From Bacteroidota bacterium (GTDB taxonomy: Bacteria; Bacteroidota; Ignavibacteria; UBA10030; UBA6906), in contig JAUQWO010000046.1 in the NCBI GenBank assembly GCA_030835135.1, positions 62,001 through 126,000 on the forward strand: 64,000 nucleotides of DNA, in the 5' to 3' direction. The position numbers were made by a program, and so were the translations under genes. A model generated the notes under the pieces. It saw only the letters and a list, made by a program, of their open reading frames with translations, was not told the DNA's origin and did no database searches. Within the stretch, counting starts at the first letter, position 1. Every line of letters begins with the position of its first letter. Shown here piece after piece: positions 43,874-53,150 of the stretch.

Positions 43874-45181
43874 ATGCAATCCCAGGGTGAGGCAAAGAAA
43901 CCCACGCTCACGATCACGGACAATCGTACGGGGAAGTCGTACGAAGTGCCGATAGAGAACGAGACGATCAAGGCGACCGACCTGCGCCAGATCAAAGAGC
44001 ACGCTGAAGACTTCGGCATCATGACGTATGATCCGGCGTTCATGAACACGGCGTCCTGCAAGAGCACGATCACGTACATCGATGGCGACAAGGGGATCCT
44101 GCGCTACCGCGGCTACCCCATCGAGCAGCTGGCGGAACGCTGTTCGTATCTCGAGGTCGCCTACCTGCTGATCCATGGTGAGCTGCCGACGAAGGCGCAG
44201 CTTGCCGACTGGTCCACCAACATCACCGCGCATACGTTCGTGCATGAGAACATCAAGAAGCTGATGGACGGCTTCCATCACGATGCGCACCCCATGGGCA
44301 TGCTGGTCAGCACCATCGGCGCACTCTCCACGTTCTACCCGTCCGCGAAGCACATCGCCGACAAGGCCGAACGTCAGCGCACGTTCTACCGCCTGATCGG
44401 GAAGACGCCCACGGCCGCCGCGTATGCGTACCGGCACAGCATGGGGTTCCCGTACGTGCATCCGGACAACGACCTGTCGTACGCGGGCAATTTCCTGAGC
44501 ATGATGTTCCGCATGGCGGAGCCGAAGTACCACCCGCATCCGGTCCTGGAGAAGGCACTGGACGTACTCTTCATCCTCCACGCGGACCACGAGCAGAACT
44601 GCAGCACGAGCGCGATGCGCAGTGTCGGCAGTTCGCAGGTGGACCCGTACAGCGCGGCCGCGGCGGCATCCGCTGCCCTCTACGGTCCGCTCCATGGCGG
44701 TGCCAATGAGGCAGTGCTCCGTATGCTGGACGAGATCGGCACGAAGGACGCTATCCCCGCTTTCATCAAGGCTGTCAAAGAGGGCCACGGACGCCTCATG
44801 GGCTTCGGGCACCGTGTGTACAAGAACTACGACCCGCGCGCGAACATCATCAAGCGCCTCGCGGACCAGGTCTTCGAGGTCACCGGACGCAATCCGAAAC
44901 TCGATATCGCCCTCGAGCTCGAGCGCATCGCGTTGCAGGACGAATACTTCATCAAGCGGAAGCTGTATCCGAACGTCGACTTCTACTCGGGCCTCATCTA
45001 TCAGGCCATGAAGTTCCCGGTGGATATGTTCCCGGTGCTGTTCGCGATCGGACGCATGTCGGGCTGGCTCGCCCAGTGGGCGGAAATGGTGGACGATGCC
45101 GATCAAAAGATCGCCCGTCCGCGCCAGATCTATCTCGGCCACGACAAACGCGACGTACCGAGCGCAGCACAGCGCGGCTAA
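43874..45181 (+). CDS. gltA: Citrate synthase
   Basis: A 435-residue citrate synthase of the large bacterial type. Catalytic histidines occur in LHADHEQNCST near residue 235 and GPLHGGANEAV near residue 273, and the Asp/Arg region is MGFGHRVYKNYDPR near residue 310. It condenses acetyl-CoA and oxaloacetate to citrate as entry to the TCA cycle. AAGGAG is nine bases before the ATG. A 188-base leader contains two inverted repeats. The length and N-terminal domain resemble the hexameric, NADH-sensitive Gram-negative form, but allostery cannot be read here. Confidence 0.96.
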   Translation: MQSQGEAKKPTLTITDNRTGKSYEVPIENETIKATDLRQIKEHAEDFGIMTYDPAFMNTASCKSTITYIDGDKGILRYRGYPIEQLAERCSYLEVAYLLIHGELPTKAQLADWSTNITAHTFVHENIKKLMDGFHHDAHPMGMLVSTIGALSTFYPSAKHIADKAERQRTFYRLIGKTPTAAAYAYRHSMGFPYVHPDNDLSYAGNFLSMMFRMAEPKYHPHPVLEKALDVLFILHADHEQNCSTSAMRSVGSSQVDPYSAAAAASAALYGPLHGGANEAVLRMLDEIGTKDAIPAFIKAVKEGHGRLMGFGHRVYKNYDPRANIIKRLADQVFEVTGRNPKLDIALELERIALQDEYFIKRKLYPNVDFYSGLIYQAMKFPVDMFPVLFAIGRMSGWLAQWAEMVDDADQKIARPRQIYLGHDKRDVPSAAQRG

Positions 45182-45226
45182 CGCGGACCACGAAGCAGAC
45201 GGCGGCATCGGAAGGGACAGCATCCC

Positions 45227-46387
45227 ATGCCGGTGCCGCCGCACCATTGCAGGACCATGGCTCCACCATTGAAGATACTACAGACCTGTTTCTCCGTGTC
45301 CTGGGGCGGACTCGAAATGCAGGCCATCGAACTCTCCCGGCAGCTCCACGCCCACGGCCACGAGGTGTGGCTCGCCGCCCCGACGGACTCCCGCCTCGCA
45401 CAGAAGGCCGCCGGCCACCCTTTCTCCCTGCTGCCTCTGCCCATACGCGGCTACGTCCACCCGCTCCTCGCGTGGCGGCTTGCACGGTTCATCCGCCGGC
45501 AACGGATCGATGTGATCCATTGCCAGCACTCGCGCGATCTCGCGACGGTCATCCCGGCCCGGCAACTCGCCGGTGGCACCGTGCCCGCCCTCCTGAGCAA
45601 ACGCATGGGCTCATACGTGCAGAAGAAGGACCCGTTCCACCGTTATACCTACGGCCATCTGCGGTACGTTCTCGCGATCTCCAATGTCATCCAGCGGAAC
45701 GTGCTCGACACGACCCCGATGACCCCGGACCGCGTGCTCACACTGCACGATGCCGTTGATCTGACACTCTTCGATCCGAAGAAGGTCGACCGACCCGCAA
45801 CCCGCGCGTCGTTCGGCATCCACGACGCGACGCCGGTGATCGGATTCGTGGGCCGGTTCTCTCCCGGCAAAGGGCATGAGGAGATCCTCGATGCGGCCAA
45901 GATCCTGAGCGACCGTGGACTCGATTTCCGTCTCGTGATCGTCGGCGAGGCGAGCCACGGAGAGGAAGCCTATGCAGCGGCCATCAGGGCGAAAGCGGCA
46001 ACGTTGGCCCTCGGCGAGAAGGTGCACTTCGCCGGCTACCGGGCGGATGTGCCCGCGGTGATGGCCGCCTTCGACCTGTTCGCGTTCCCCTCCCATGCGG
46101 AATCGTTCGGCGTGGTCCTCATCGAGGCGATGGCGATGCGGCGGGCGGTGGTGGCGACGAACTGCGACGGCGTGGTGGATATCGTGGTGGACCGGCTGAC
46201 GGGGCTCATGGTGCCGCCCCGCCAGGCGGTGCCGCTCGCCGACGCGCTCGGCCGGCTGGTGCGCGATCCCGCGATGGCCGTGCGGATGGGAGAAGCGGGG
46301 CGCCAGCGCGTGGAAGACCTGTTTGATCAGAAGAAGCAGATCGACCGTTTGGAGACCATCTATCGCGATGTGATCGCGGAACGGTAA
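45227..46387 (+). CDS. Glycosyltransferase family 4
   Basis: A 386-residue GT-B glycosyltransferase. The N-terminal acceptor domain starts KILQTCFSVSWGGLEMQAIE, and the donor domain starts VIGFVGRFSPGKGHEEILDA near residue 202. The GT4 E-x7-E motif is HAESFGVVLIEAMA near residue 290. It transfers a sugar from a nucleotide donor to a lipid or polysaccharide acceptor; neither substrate can be named. The first ATG has AGGGA eight bases upstream; a second ATG ten codons later (MAPPLKIL) is nearer the family start. It is 45 bases after citrate synthase and convergent with the carboxypeptidase. Confidence 0.9.
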   Translation: MPVPPHHCRTMAPPLKILQTCFSVSWGGLEMQAIELSRQLHAHGHEVWLAAPTDSRLAQKAAGHPFSLLPLPIRGYVHPLLAWRLARFIRRQRIDVIHCQHSRDLATVIPARQLAGGTVPALLSKRMGSYVQKKDPFHRYTYGHLRYVLAISNVIQRNVLDTTPMTPDRVLTLHDAVDLTLFDPKKVDRPATRASFGIHDATPVIGFVGRFSPGKGHEEILDAAKILSDRGLDFRLVIVGEASHGEEAYAAAIRAKAATLALGEKVHFAGYRADVPAVMAAFDLFAFPSHAESFGVVLIEAMAMRRAVVATNCDGVVDIVVDRLTGLMVPPRQAVPLADALGRLVRDPAMAVRMGEAGRQRVEDLFDQKKQIDRLETIYRDVIAER

Positions 46388-46401
46388 GCCCCCTCGCCGT
46401 C

Positions 46402-48171
46402 CTACTGGAGGTGCAACCCCTTCAGCACCCCGGCGTCGATCCTCCCTACCGGGTACATATTCCACCGCTCATCCGCCCACCGCGAGCGGTTGTACAGCCA
46501 GTTGAGACGGGCGTTCGGGTCGCGCGCGAACACGGAATCGGCGGCGACCTTCGCAGCGAACGCAGCACGCAAGGCCGGATCCGCGTCGAGCATGGCCTTC
46601 CCCTCCTTCTCCATCACGTAGTCCTCCGCGTACTCCTTCTGTTCGAAGATCGCGTTGAAGAACCCCCACGCAACGAAGGAATCGCCGCTCTGCGGTTCGA
46701 GCAGGTGCGCCGCTACGTGCGATGCGCGTTGCGCGACGGACACGACGATGCTTCCTGCGGGATAGGCACGGCGCATGGTCACCGGGTCGGCCGCGTACGT
46801 CACCGTCTGCCGCCCTTCGTACGGCCGTGCAGCGAAACGGACCTTCTCGAAACGGTTCGTCGCCACGGTGAGCGTCTCCGGTTGCACAGTCCTCCGGAAC
46901 GCCACACCATGGAGCGCGAGGATCTCCGGTACGAACCCCCACTCCGCCGGAATGATGTATGCCGCGGGCATCGTTGCCGCATCCGCCGTGAGAATGCGAT
47001 CGAAGAACGGCACCGTGACGTCATACGGCTCGCCCGTATAGACAAGTTTCCGTCCGCCGGAGATCTCGCTCTGTTCCGTGCGGAGCCGGATCCCCTTGAA
47101 CGGCATCCTGGTCGCTTCCTTGCCCAACTCGAATTTCATCGGGACTGAACGGTCGGCCACGGCCACGCGGCGTGCATCGGCATCACGGACCGTGCGCCGG
47201 AGCGCGGAGGCGCTCCGGGCTACCGTCGCCAGCGTGCCGCGCAGGAATGATGCCGTCGCTTCGACCCGGGTCCTGTACGGCTTCAACATGTGGGTCTCGA
47301 TCAGGATCGAGGGGCGGTTCTGCAGTGCTGCATACCCGGTGGAGAACCGCGGGGGGGCCGCACCGCCACCCATCCCTTTGCTCAGGTCGGTCTCTTCACG
47401 CGGGAAGACGTACCAGAAGATGGGATGGCCGTCCCGCTCCACCCGGTCCAGCACCGGGGGGAGCAGCGTCGATCGGAGGTACGTCACGATCGCAGGATCG
47501 ATGTTCGGGCCGAGCTCGGTGGCGTACGTGATATCGTACTGCATGTCGATGCCGTCGGTCACATGACAATCGATGTACAGCTCCGGCAGCCACTGCTGGA
47601 AGAGCGTGAGCATCGCCCGCATCTCGGGCGCATCGGCCTTCATGTAGTCGCGGTTCAGATTCAGGTTCCGCGCGGTGGTCCGCCAGCCCATCTCGACCGG
47701 ACCGTTCTGATTGATGCGGTTGAACGCACTGAAGCGTTCGTGGCCATCCACGCTGAAGATCGGAACGAACAGGATGATCACGCTGTCGAGAACACCCGCG
47801 CCCCGGCGTTCCACGAGCATCTCGCGGAGGATCGAGAACATCGCGTCCTTGCCGTCGATCTCGCCGGCATGGATGCCGGCCTGGATGAGGACCACGGCCT
47901 GGTGGGTGCGCGCCGCCGCCTCGGGCGTGAACGCACGCTCTTTGGATATGATGAGGAGCGGGAGGGCGCGGCCTTGGGGACTGATACCGAATGTCGTGTA
48001 GTGCGCCCACGGCGAATGGGCGGCGAGGCGCTGGCAGTAGGCGACCGTTTCCTCGTACCGGGGAGTGCGTGTGCCGCCGCTGCGGTCGTAGGTCGTGGCC
48101 CACTCCTGTTGCGCGCGCGCGGCGGTCAGAGAGAGGAGAAGAAGGACAGCAAGGGTCCGCAGATGTGCCAT
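46402..48171 (-). CDS. Secreted M14 zinc carboxypeptidase
   Basis: A 589-residue protein with a signal peptide (LRTLAVLLLLSLTAARAQ). The M14 zinc ligands are His101 and Glu104 in HAGEIDGKDA and His203 in DCHVTDG. A Glu is expected later (SILIETHM near residue 340). The catalytic domain spans about residues 35-360 and is followed by a C-terminal beta-rich region of about 200 residues. It would remove residues from peptides outside the cytoplasm. It is convergent with the glycosyltransferase, with a 14-base gap, and follows the Smr gene by 13 bases. Confidence 0.9.
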   Translation of the reverse strand: MAHLRTLAVLLLLSLTAARAQQEWATTYDRSGGTRTPRYEETVAYCQRLAAHSPWAHYTTFGISPQGRALPLLIISKERAFTPEAAARTHQAVVLIQAGIHAGEIDGKDAMFSILREMLVERRGAGVLDSVIILFVPIFSVDGHERFSAFNRINQNGPVEMGWRTTARNLNLNRDYMKADAPEMRAMLTLFQQWLPELYIDCHVTDGIDMQYDITYATELGPNIDPAIVTYLRSTLLPPVLDRVERDGHPIFWYVFPREETDLSKGMGGGAAPPRFSTGYAALQNRPSILIETHMLKPYRTRVEATASFLRGTLATVARSASALRRTVRDADARRVAVADRSVPMKFELGKEATRMPFKGIRLRTEQSEISGGRKLVYTGEPYDVTVPFFDRILTADAATMPAAYIIPAEWGFVPEILALHGVAFRRTVQPETLTVATNRFEKVRFAARPYEGRQTVTYAADPVTMRRAYPAGSIVVSVAQRASHVAAHLLEPQSGDSFVAWGFFNAIFEQKEYAEDYVMEKEGKAMLDADPALRAAFAAKVAADSVFARDPNARLNWLYNRSRWADERWNMYPVGRIDAGVLKGLHLQ

Positions 48172-48184
48172 GGTGTACCGGTGC

Positions 48185-48526
48185 TTAGTGGATCCAGATG
48201 ATGAGAATCCCGGGATTGCCTCCGCCGAGGTCCGCGTCGGAGTAGTCGCCAACGGCCTTCCGCAGGTCCTGCGTGCGGGCCTCCTGCAGGGAGTAGTCTT
48301 CGCCATCGATCACCGCACGGAAATGTCGGCGGCGTTCCCAGGCCCAGTTCCGCGTGGTCGCGCGGATGGAACCCGGACCGCCGGCACTGCCATAGCCGTG
48401 GATCACCTTGAGCACGCGGATGTGCTTCGTGCGCCGGACATGGTCCCAGGCGTCGTCGAGCTGGCGTTCGACCGCGGATGATGGGCGGGGTGGATGGGCG
48501 ACGTCGATCGTATACAGAGGTGTCAC
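48185..48526 (-). CDS. Stand-alone Smr-domain protein
   Basis: A 113-residue protein consisting of one Smr domain. VLKVIHGYGSAGGPGSIRA near residue 38 is the HGxG nucleic-acid-binding loop, and IDVAHPP near the N-terminus corresponds to the LDLHG strand, altered here. Smr domains act as endonucleases or RNA-binding modules in MutS2 and SmrB. The LDxH motif used for ribosome-rescue cleavage is not conserved, so nuclease activity is uncertain. It lies between the copper-chaperone-like gene and the carboxypeptidase. Confidence 0.82.
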   Translation of the reverse strand: MTPLYTIDVAHPPRPSSAVERQLDDAWDHVRRTKHIRVLKVIHGYGSAGGPGSIRATTRNWAWERRRHFRAVIDGEDYSLQEARTQDLRKAVGDYSDADLGGGNPGILIIWIH

Positions 48527-48556
48527 TGTCTGTCGGCGGACGTCAACGGGAACCGG

Positions 48557-48760
48557 TCATGCAACGGGCTTGTACCCGGCGGCCGTGATGGCCTGCCGTA
48601 CGCGCTTCTCGGCGCGCTCTACATCGTCGGTGCTGAACACGACCGCACCGATGCGGACCACCTTCACGCTGATGCCCGGCACTTCATTCAGCGCCTTCTG
48701 CACCGACATCACACAGTGCTGGCATGTCATTCCTTCAACACGGATCTCTTGCTCGTGCAT
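48557..48760 (-). CDS. Heavy-metal-associated domain protein (CopZ-like)
   Basis: A 67-residue HMA domain with the metal site GMTCQHC, Cys13 and Cys16. The fold and size match CopZ-type copper chaperones or soluble mercury/copper carriers. No P-type ATPase is adjacent, so the partner is elsewhere. The start is set at MHEQEIRVEG, the family beginning; a longer frame would run through the proposed promoter. Confidence 0.9.
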   Translation of the reverse strand: MHEQEIRVEGMTCQHCVMSVQKALNEVPGISVKVVRIGAVVFSTDDVERAEKRVRQAITAAGYKPVA

Positions 48761-48802
48761 ACGGCCTCGGTCATTGTGGAGCACGCTGCGTTCTTGTACT
48801 CT

Positions 48803-48832
48803 AATATAAGAAACACCCCCCTCAAGAAGCAA
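48803..48832 (-). promoter_or_regulatory. Sigma70-like promoter of the HMA-domain gene
   Basis: On the minus strand TTGCTT and TATATT are spaced by 18 bases, about 43 bases before the ATG, inside the 116-base divergent gap. Confidence 0.5.
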
Positions 48833-48876
48833 TCCACCCCTGTTGGAGATACCCGCCGGTATCCGTATCTTGATGC

Positions 48877-49464
48877 ATGTCCCCTCCGCTTCTCACACCG
48901 GCCCTGATCCGCACGGCCGTCGCCAACCATGCGCGGCGGTCTGCCATCGATGATGGCAGTGGGGATCCCCTGCTCTCCGCCGCCGTCCTTGTCCCCATCG
49001 TTCAGGAGTATCAGGGGCTATCGCTCCTGCTGACGCGGCGGACGGATACGGTGGAGACGCATAAAGGCCAGATCGCATTCCCGGGCGGGATGGTGGATGA
49101 GACCGACAGGGACCGCGTGCATACCGCGGTCAGGGAAGCAGAGGAGGAACTCGGGATACCACCGGAGGCGGTGGAAATGCTCGGGGTGCTGGATGATCTG
49201 ACGACGCCGACGGGTTTCTGTATCACGCCGGTGGTCGGGTTGCTCTCGCACCTCCCTGATCTCCGGCTGAGCCCCGGTGAAGTGGCCGAGGCGTTCACCG
49301 TGCCTCTGGCGTTCTTCGCCGACCCGGGGCATGCCGAAATGGAACACCGGACCGTGCGCGGTGAGGTGCGCGAGATCTGGACCTACCGGTACGGGCCGTA
49401 CGTGATCTGGGGAGCCACCGGAACGATCATCCATCGCTTCATGGATATCCTCGGGGCCCCCTGA
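48877..49464 (+). CDS. NUDIX hydrolase, CoA pyrophosphatase (NudL-like)
   Basis: A 195-residue NUDIX protein. KGQIAFPGGMVDETDRD followed by AVREAEEELGI forms the box near residues 64-95; the preceding LLLTRRTDTVETHKGQ matches the NudL/CoA-diphosphatase subfamily (LxxTxRxxxxxxHxGQxxFPGG). It would hydrolyse CoA or acyl-CoA to phosphopantetheine and adenosine 3',5'-bisphosphate. It is convergent with the ECF sigma gene, 14 bases apart. Confidence 0.93.
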   Translation: MSPPLLTPALIRTAVANHARRSAIDDGSGDPLLSAAVLVPIVQEYQGLSLLLTRRTDTVETHKGQIAFPGGMVDETDRDRVHTAVREAEEELGIPPEAVEMLGVLDDLTTPTGFCITPVVGLLSHLPDLRLSPGEVAEAFTVPLAFFADPGHAEMEHRTVRGEVREIWTYRYGPYVIWGATGTIIHRFMDILGAP

Positions 49465-49478
49465 GATCTCCCGCCGCC

Positions 49479-50099
49479 TCAGGAGGCGAGGGCAAGGTCG
49501 GCAGGCAGGAACCGGTCGCCCACCGTATACCCCTTCTCCCGGGCGTACGTCTTCAGTTTATCGAACAACAGAGCGCGGGCCCGGTGCAGGCGCGAACGCA
49601 CGGTGCCGATAGGGATCTCCAGCACCTCCGCGATCTCCTCATAGGGCAACTCTTCCAGGTCCCGCAGCACGATCACGCTCTTGAACTTCTCCGGCAGACC
49701 GGCGAGCGCCCCGGCGATATCATCATCGAACATCTGCGTATCGAGCATGTTCCGCAGATCATTGTCATCCCGTCCGCTGGCCGACATCTGATACGGCGAT
49801 ATCTGCTCATCGTACTCTACGATCTCCGGCAGACGGTGGGTGCGCCGGTACTCGTTGATATACGTGTTCTTCATGATGCGGTACAACCATGCCTTGGCGT
49901 TCGTGCCGGTCTCGAACTTGTCGAAGAACCGGTAGGCCTTCATGTACGTATCCTGCAGCAGGTCGCTCGCCTGCTCACGGTCGCCGGAAAGGTACGTGGC
50001 ATAGTTGAACAGCTGATCCATGTACGGCATCATCTCCTTCTCGAAACGGCGATGCCTGACGCTGGTCTTCTCTCCGTTTATCTTCAGGGTGCCCTGCAT
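49479..50099 (-). CDS. ECF-type RNA polymerase sigma factor
   Basis: A 206-residue sigma factor with region 2 (DLLQDTYMKAYRFFDKF near residue 44 and AWLYRIMKNTYINEYR near residue 69) and region 4 (LEELPYEEIAEVLEIPIGTV near residue 150). It would direct RNA polymerase to a stress-type promoter set. No zinc anti-sigma gene follows, so its control is not evident. The ATG has GAGGAT upstream; another in-frame ATG four codons earlier is less well placed. A good sigma70-type promoter lies about 60 bases upstream. Confidence 0.93.
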   Translation of the reverse strand: MQGTLKINGEKTSVRHRRFEKEMMPYMDQLFNYATYLSGDREQASDLLQDTYMKAYRFFDKFETGTNAKAWLYRIMKNTYINEYRRTHRLPEIVEYDEQISPYQMSASGRDDNDLRNMLDTQMFDDDIAGALAGLPEKFKSVIVLRDLEELPYEEIAEVLEIPIGTVRSRLHRARALLFDKLKTYAREKGYTVGDRFLPADLALAS

Positions 50100-50123
50100 G
50101 GGTATCCTCAATGGTCAGTAGTA

Positions 50124-50159
50124 CGATTTAGACGATTTGGGTGATTTAAATGATGTAAC
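50124..50159. repeat. Four 9-base tandem repeats in the ECF sigma leader
   Basis: Four units of exactly nine bases start at 50124, 50133, 50142 and 50151, with the shared core YGATTT (TGATGT in the last). They are AT-rich and lie between the promoter and the start codon of the sigma gene. Confidence 0.6.
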
Positions 50160-50160
50160 G

Positions 50161-50189
50161 AAGATACATGATTTTTTGTTCCCGGTCAA
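50161..50189 (-). promoter_or_regulatory. Sigma70-like promoter of the ECF sigma gene
   Basis: On the minus strand TTGACC and TATCTT are spaced by 17 bases. Five of six -35 bases match the consensus. The predicted start is near 50154, giving a leader of about 55 bases. Confidence 0.62.
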
Positions 50190-50265
50190 GTGGATCGTTC
50201 CCGACACGGTCACCACATCCCGCTAATCGCATATACGACAACAGATTAACGGGTTATCACAAAAG

Positions 50266-50296
50266 AAAAGAGCCGGTCCCATTCCCGGACCGGCTC
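50266..50296 (-). terminator. Rho-independent terminator of the ExbB-TonB-TPR operon
   Basis: A perfect ten-base stem (GAGCCGGTCC/GGACCGGCTC) with a seven-base loop is followed on the minus strand by TTTTCTTTTG. It lies about 100 bases after the TPR stop codon. The other side is also T/C-rich, so some plus-strand activity is possible. Confidence 0.85.
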
Positions 50297-50398
50297 CTCT
50301 GTCTTTGTCTCTTCCCCTCCCCGGACTCGCGCCCGGGGCTGGTTCCTGTACCGCACGAACTCTACTGCTTCAATGCTTATTCCCCTCTGCCCTGCCCC

Positions 50399-52222
50399 CT
50401 ATTTGCACCCGATCCGGTCCATCGCCTTCTTCGCATCTTCATTCCTCGGCTCGAGCTTCAGGGTTTTCCGGAACTCCCCGCACGCCTCTTCCTGGAGCTC
50501 CTTGTTCCGCTTGTCATCGCCTTCCTTACGCGCCTGGATCAACCCCTGGCCGAGCCACAGATGCCCCTGGGCGTTGCCGGGATCGAGCTCGATCACACGA
50601 CGGAAGAGACGGATCGCGTCGGCGATCTTCCTGTCGTTGTCCGTCGGATCCGATGCTGTGCGGTCCAGCGTCTGCAACACCGCCTGGCCCCACGTCAGCC
50701 GGAGGCTGGGATCTTCGTAACCGAGCGCCGAGGCCTTCCGGAACGACTCCACGGTCGCGCCGAAGGCCTGCTTGCGGAAGTAGTACATCCCCAGGAGGTA
50801 ATGCGCTTCGGCCGCTTCCTTCTTGTACCTGTCGGTGTTCGAACCGATCTGCTGCAGCACCGAGTCGTACTCCGCCTTCGCGTTGTCCAGCGAATCCACC
50901 TGGGCGTAGTACCGGGCCAGCCAGAGCCGCGCCTGCAGGAAGTCCGGCTTCACCTCGATCGCACGCACGAGGAGTTCGCGCGTCCGGGGATAGTTCTTCG
51001 TCTGCATGTGCGATGCCGCACCGTTCAGATACGCCGCCAGCGAGATGGACTTCGGGTCGCACTCGATGCGCTTGTCGAACATCTCGCCGGCCATCGCGTA
51101 GTCGCGTTTCTTCATATAGATGCTGCCGAGGCTGAAGTAGGCATCGCAGTTCATGGAATCCGTCGCCACGGCCTCGAGCAGCGACTTCAGAGCATCCTCG
51201 TCACGGCCCGTGCGGAAGAGTGCGAGACCGAACTGCCCCTGGTCCTCCGGTCCGAAGGCGTTCCGGCGCTTCAGTGCCTCGTACGACACCAGGGCATCCT
51301 GGAACTGACGGGTCTCCACCTGCGCCTGTGCGAGCAGACGCCAGACATCGGCATTGGAGGAGTCCATCGTGAGCGACCGCTTCGCCTCTTTCACCGTCTC
51401 TTCGAAATCATTCGCGCCGCTGAGGGCCTTCACATAGAGCACCGACCCTTCCACCGACTTCGGCTGGAGGCCGGTATAGGTGCGCAGGGGGGTGATCGCC
51501 GAGCGGAACATCTTCGCGCGGACATAGATATTGCCCTTCTGCCGGTAGGCATCGGCGTTCGTCGAGTCGCGTTTGATGATCTCGTCGAACTCCTTCACCG
51601 CTTCCGTATACTGCCGGTTCTTCTCGAACACGTTCGCCAGCTTGATGCGGCGCACCGTGCTCGCCGGATCGCATTCGATCGCCTTCTGGTAATTCATGAT
51701 CACCATCGGCACGACGTTGTGCTTCGCGAACGCATCGCCGAGGCCTTCGTAGATCGTCGGGTCCTCCGGCAGGTATTCCTTCGCACGGGTCAGTTCGCGG
51801 ATCGCCGCATCCGTCGAATCCGCCGCGAGCAGCGCCTTGCCATACGATGCCGCCACGGAGCCATTCTTCGGGGCGAGCTTCACGGCGCGTTTGAACTGGG
51901 CAATGGCACCGGGGAGGTTCTTCGTCTTCACGTATGCCTCGCCGAGCATGCGCACGGCATCCACGATCTCGTCGTCGATGCGGACAGCTTCCTCGAGGTG
52001 CTTCACGGCATCGGCAACCTGTCCGCGCGCGAGCGCGATGGCACCGAGGTGGGCATGTGTCTCGGCCGGCTTCTGGTTGATCTTCAGGGCCTGCTCAAAC
52101 GCCGCGATCGCGGCCGTCGTGTCCTTCGACGCGAGGGCAGCTTTCCCCTTCACCAGGAACTCCTGGCCGAATCCGAACTCCACCATACAGCCGAGCAACA
52201 CAAGCACTAGTGCGCGTTTCAT
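50399..52222 (-). CDS. Secreted TPR protein of the TonB cluster
   Basis: A 607-residue protein with a signal peptide (LVLVLLGCMVEFGFG) followed by about 14 tetratricopeptide repeats in tandem from residue 25 to the end (examples: AAIAAFEQALKINQKPAETH, AITPLRTYTGLQPKSVEG). TPR arrays bind other proteins; in this position, after a PstS-like protein, it would act in the periplasm. The family and placement recur in Bacteroidota TonB clusters, by general knowledge. It follows pstS by 10 bases and ends the operon, with a clear terminator beyond it. Confidence 0.9.
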   Translation of the reverse strand: MKRALVLVLLGCMVEFGFGQEFLVKGKAALASKDTTAAIAAFEQALKINQKPAETHAHLGAIALARGQVADAVKHLEEAVRIDDEIVDAVRMLGEAYVKTKNLPGAIAQFKRAVKLAPKNGSVAASYGKALLAADSTDAAIRELTRAKEYLPEDPTIYEGLGDAFAKHNVVPMVIMNYQKAIECDPASTVRRIKLANVFEKNRQYTEAVKEFDEIIKRDSTNADAYRQKGNIYVRAKMFRSAITPLRTYTGLQPKSVEGSVLYVKALSGANDFEETVKEAKRSLTMDSSNADVWRLLAQAQVETRQFQDALVSYEALKRRNAFGPEDQGQFGLALFRTGRDEDALKSLLEAVATDSMNCDAYFSLGSIYMKKRDYAMAGEMFDKRIECDPKSISLAAYLNGAASHMQTKNYPRTRELLVRAIEVKPDFLQARLWLARYYAQVDSLDNAKAEYDSVLQQIGSNTDRYKKEAAEAHYLLGMYYFRKQAFGATVESFRKASALGYEDPSLRLTWGQAVLQTLDRTASDPTDNDRKIADAIRLFRRVIELDPGNAQGHLWLGQGLIQARKEGDDKRNKELQEEACGEFRKTLKLEPRNEDAKKAMDRIGCK

Positions 52223-52232
52223 CGTCGTTCAC

Positions 52233-53150
52233 CTATTCCGATGTAAGTTGAATGAGTCGAACGGGCATGGTCACCGGCACCAACCCGTTGTTGAGGAACA
52301 CCTTCTGCCCGAATGGACCCGTGGCGAAGGATATGAATCCGAGACTGACCGTCCGGTCGAGGTCCCGGGTGTACATGGTGACCGGCGTTGCCGCCGGGTA
52401 GTATCCTTTGTACACGTACGCCTGGTGCGGCGTGTACGCCTTGCCCACCGGTTGGGAGGAATCCGCTGCCACGCCGGGGCGCGACAGCGCAACGGGCTTC
52501 ACATCACTCTCCACCCCTTTGAGCCAGCCCACGCCCACGATGCCCACGGCACCGGGTGTCTTCGCCACGTACTCCACGATATCGGAGGAGCTTGCCATCG
52601 GGGTGGCCGACCGTGCGAACGGTTTGCCGTGCAGGATCAGGCGCCGGAACACCTCATTCGTGCTGGCATCCACGCTCCCCGTCACGAGGTCCACCACGCC
52701 TCCGCCCCGCCAGTTCGGCCATGCGGTCATCTGACCGCTGAACATGCTGTCCACCTGTCCCAGGCGCAATGCCTTCACGGGGTTCGCCGGGTTGACGATC
52801 ACGGCGACCGCGGATTGTGCCACATGATACTCTTCGAACCAGGTCTTCGTTGCCGTCAGGGCGTTCCGCTCTTCGTCATTGAGCGGTCGCGAGCACACGA
52901 TGACCTTCACACTGTCGTTCACAAAATTCGCCGTCGCGGCACGTGCCTCGACGCAGCGGACTTCGATGCGGGCGTCGGGGTACTGCTGGCGGAATTCGGC
53001 GGCGAGCGCATTCATGACCGGGAACACGGCCTCATCGCACTCGACGGCGAGGGTGCCCGTGGTCAGTTTCGTGGAGCCCGGCTCGCGGCTGCATCCCGCG
53101 AGCAGGAGGACGATGGCGATGAGACTGCCGAACACTACGTGCCTGGTCAT
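52233..53150 (-). CDS. PstS-like substrate-binding lipoprotein
   Basis: A 305-residue lipoprotein with the lipobox LLLAGC near residue 19. It belongs to the PBP type II/PstS family: it has TGTLAVECDEAVFPVMNALA near the N-terminus, VIVCSRPLNDEE near residue 85, VIVNPANPVKALRLG near residue 117, and GVGWLKGVESDVKPVALS near residue 215. Phosphate or another anion is the likely ligand. No pstC, pstA or pstB lies beside it; instead it is in a TonB operon and overlaps the start of a small membrane gene by four bases. A transporter role is therefore doubtful. Confidence 0.88.
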   Translation of the reverse strand: MTRHVVFGSLIAIVLLLAGCSREPGSTKLTTGTLAVECDEAVFPVMNALAAEFRQQYPDARIEVRCVEARAATANFVNDSVKVIVCSRPLNDEERNALTATKTWFEEYHVAQSAVAVIVNPANPVKALRLGQVDSMFSGQMTAWPNWRGGGVVDLVTGSVDASTNEVFRRLILHGKPFARSATPMASSSDIVEYVAKTPGAVGIVGVGWLKGVESDVKPVALSRPGVAADSSQPVGKAYTPHQAYVYKGYYPAATPVTMYTRDLDRTVSLGFISFATGPFGQKVFLNNGLVPVTMPVRLIQLTSE

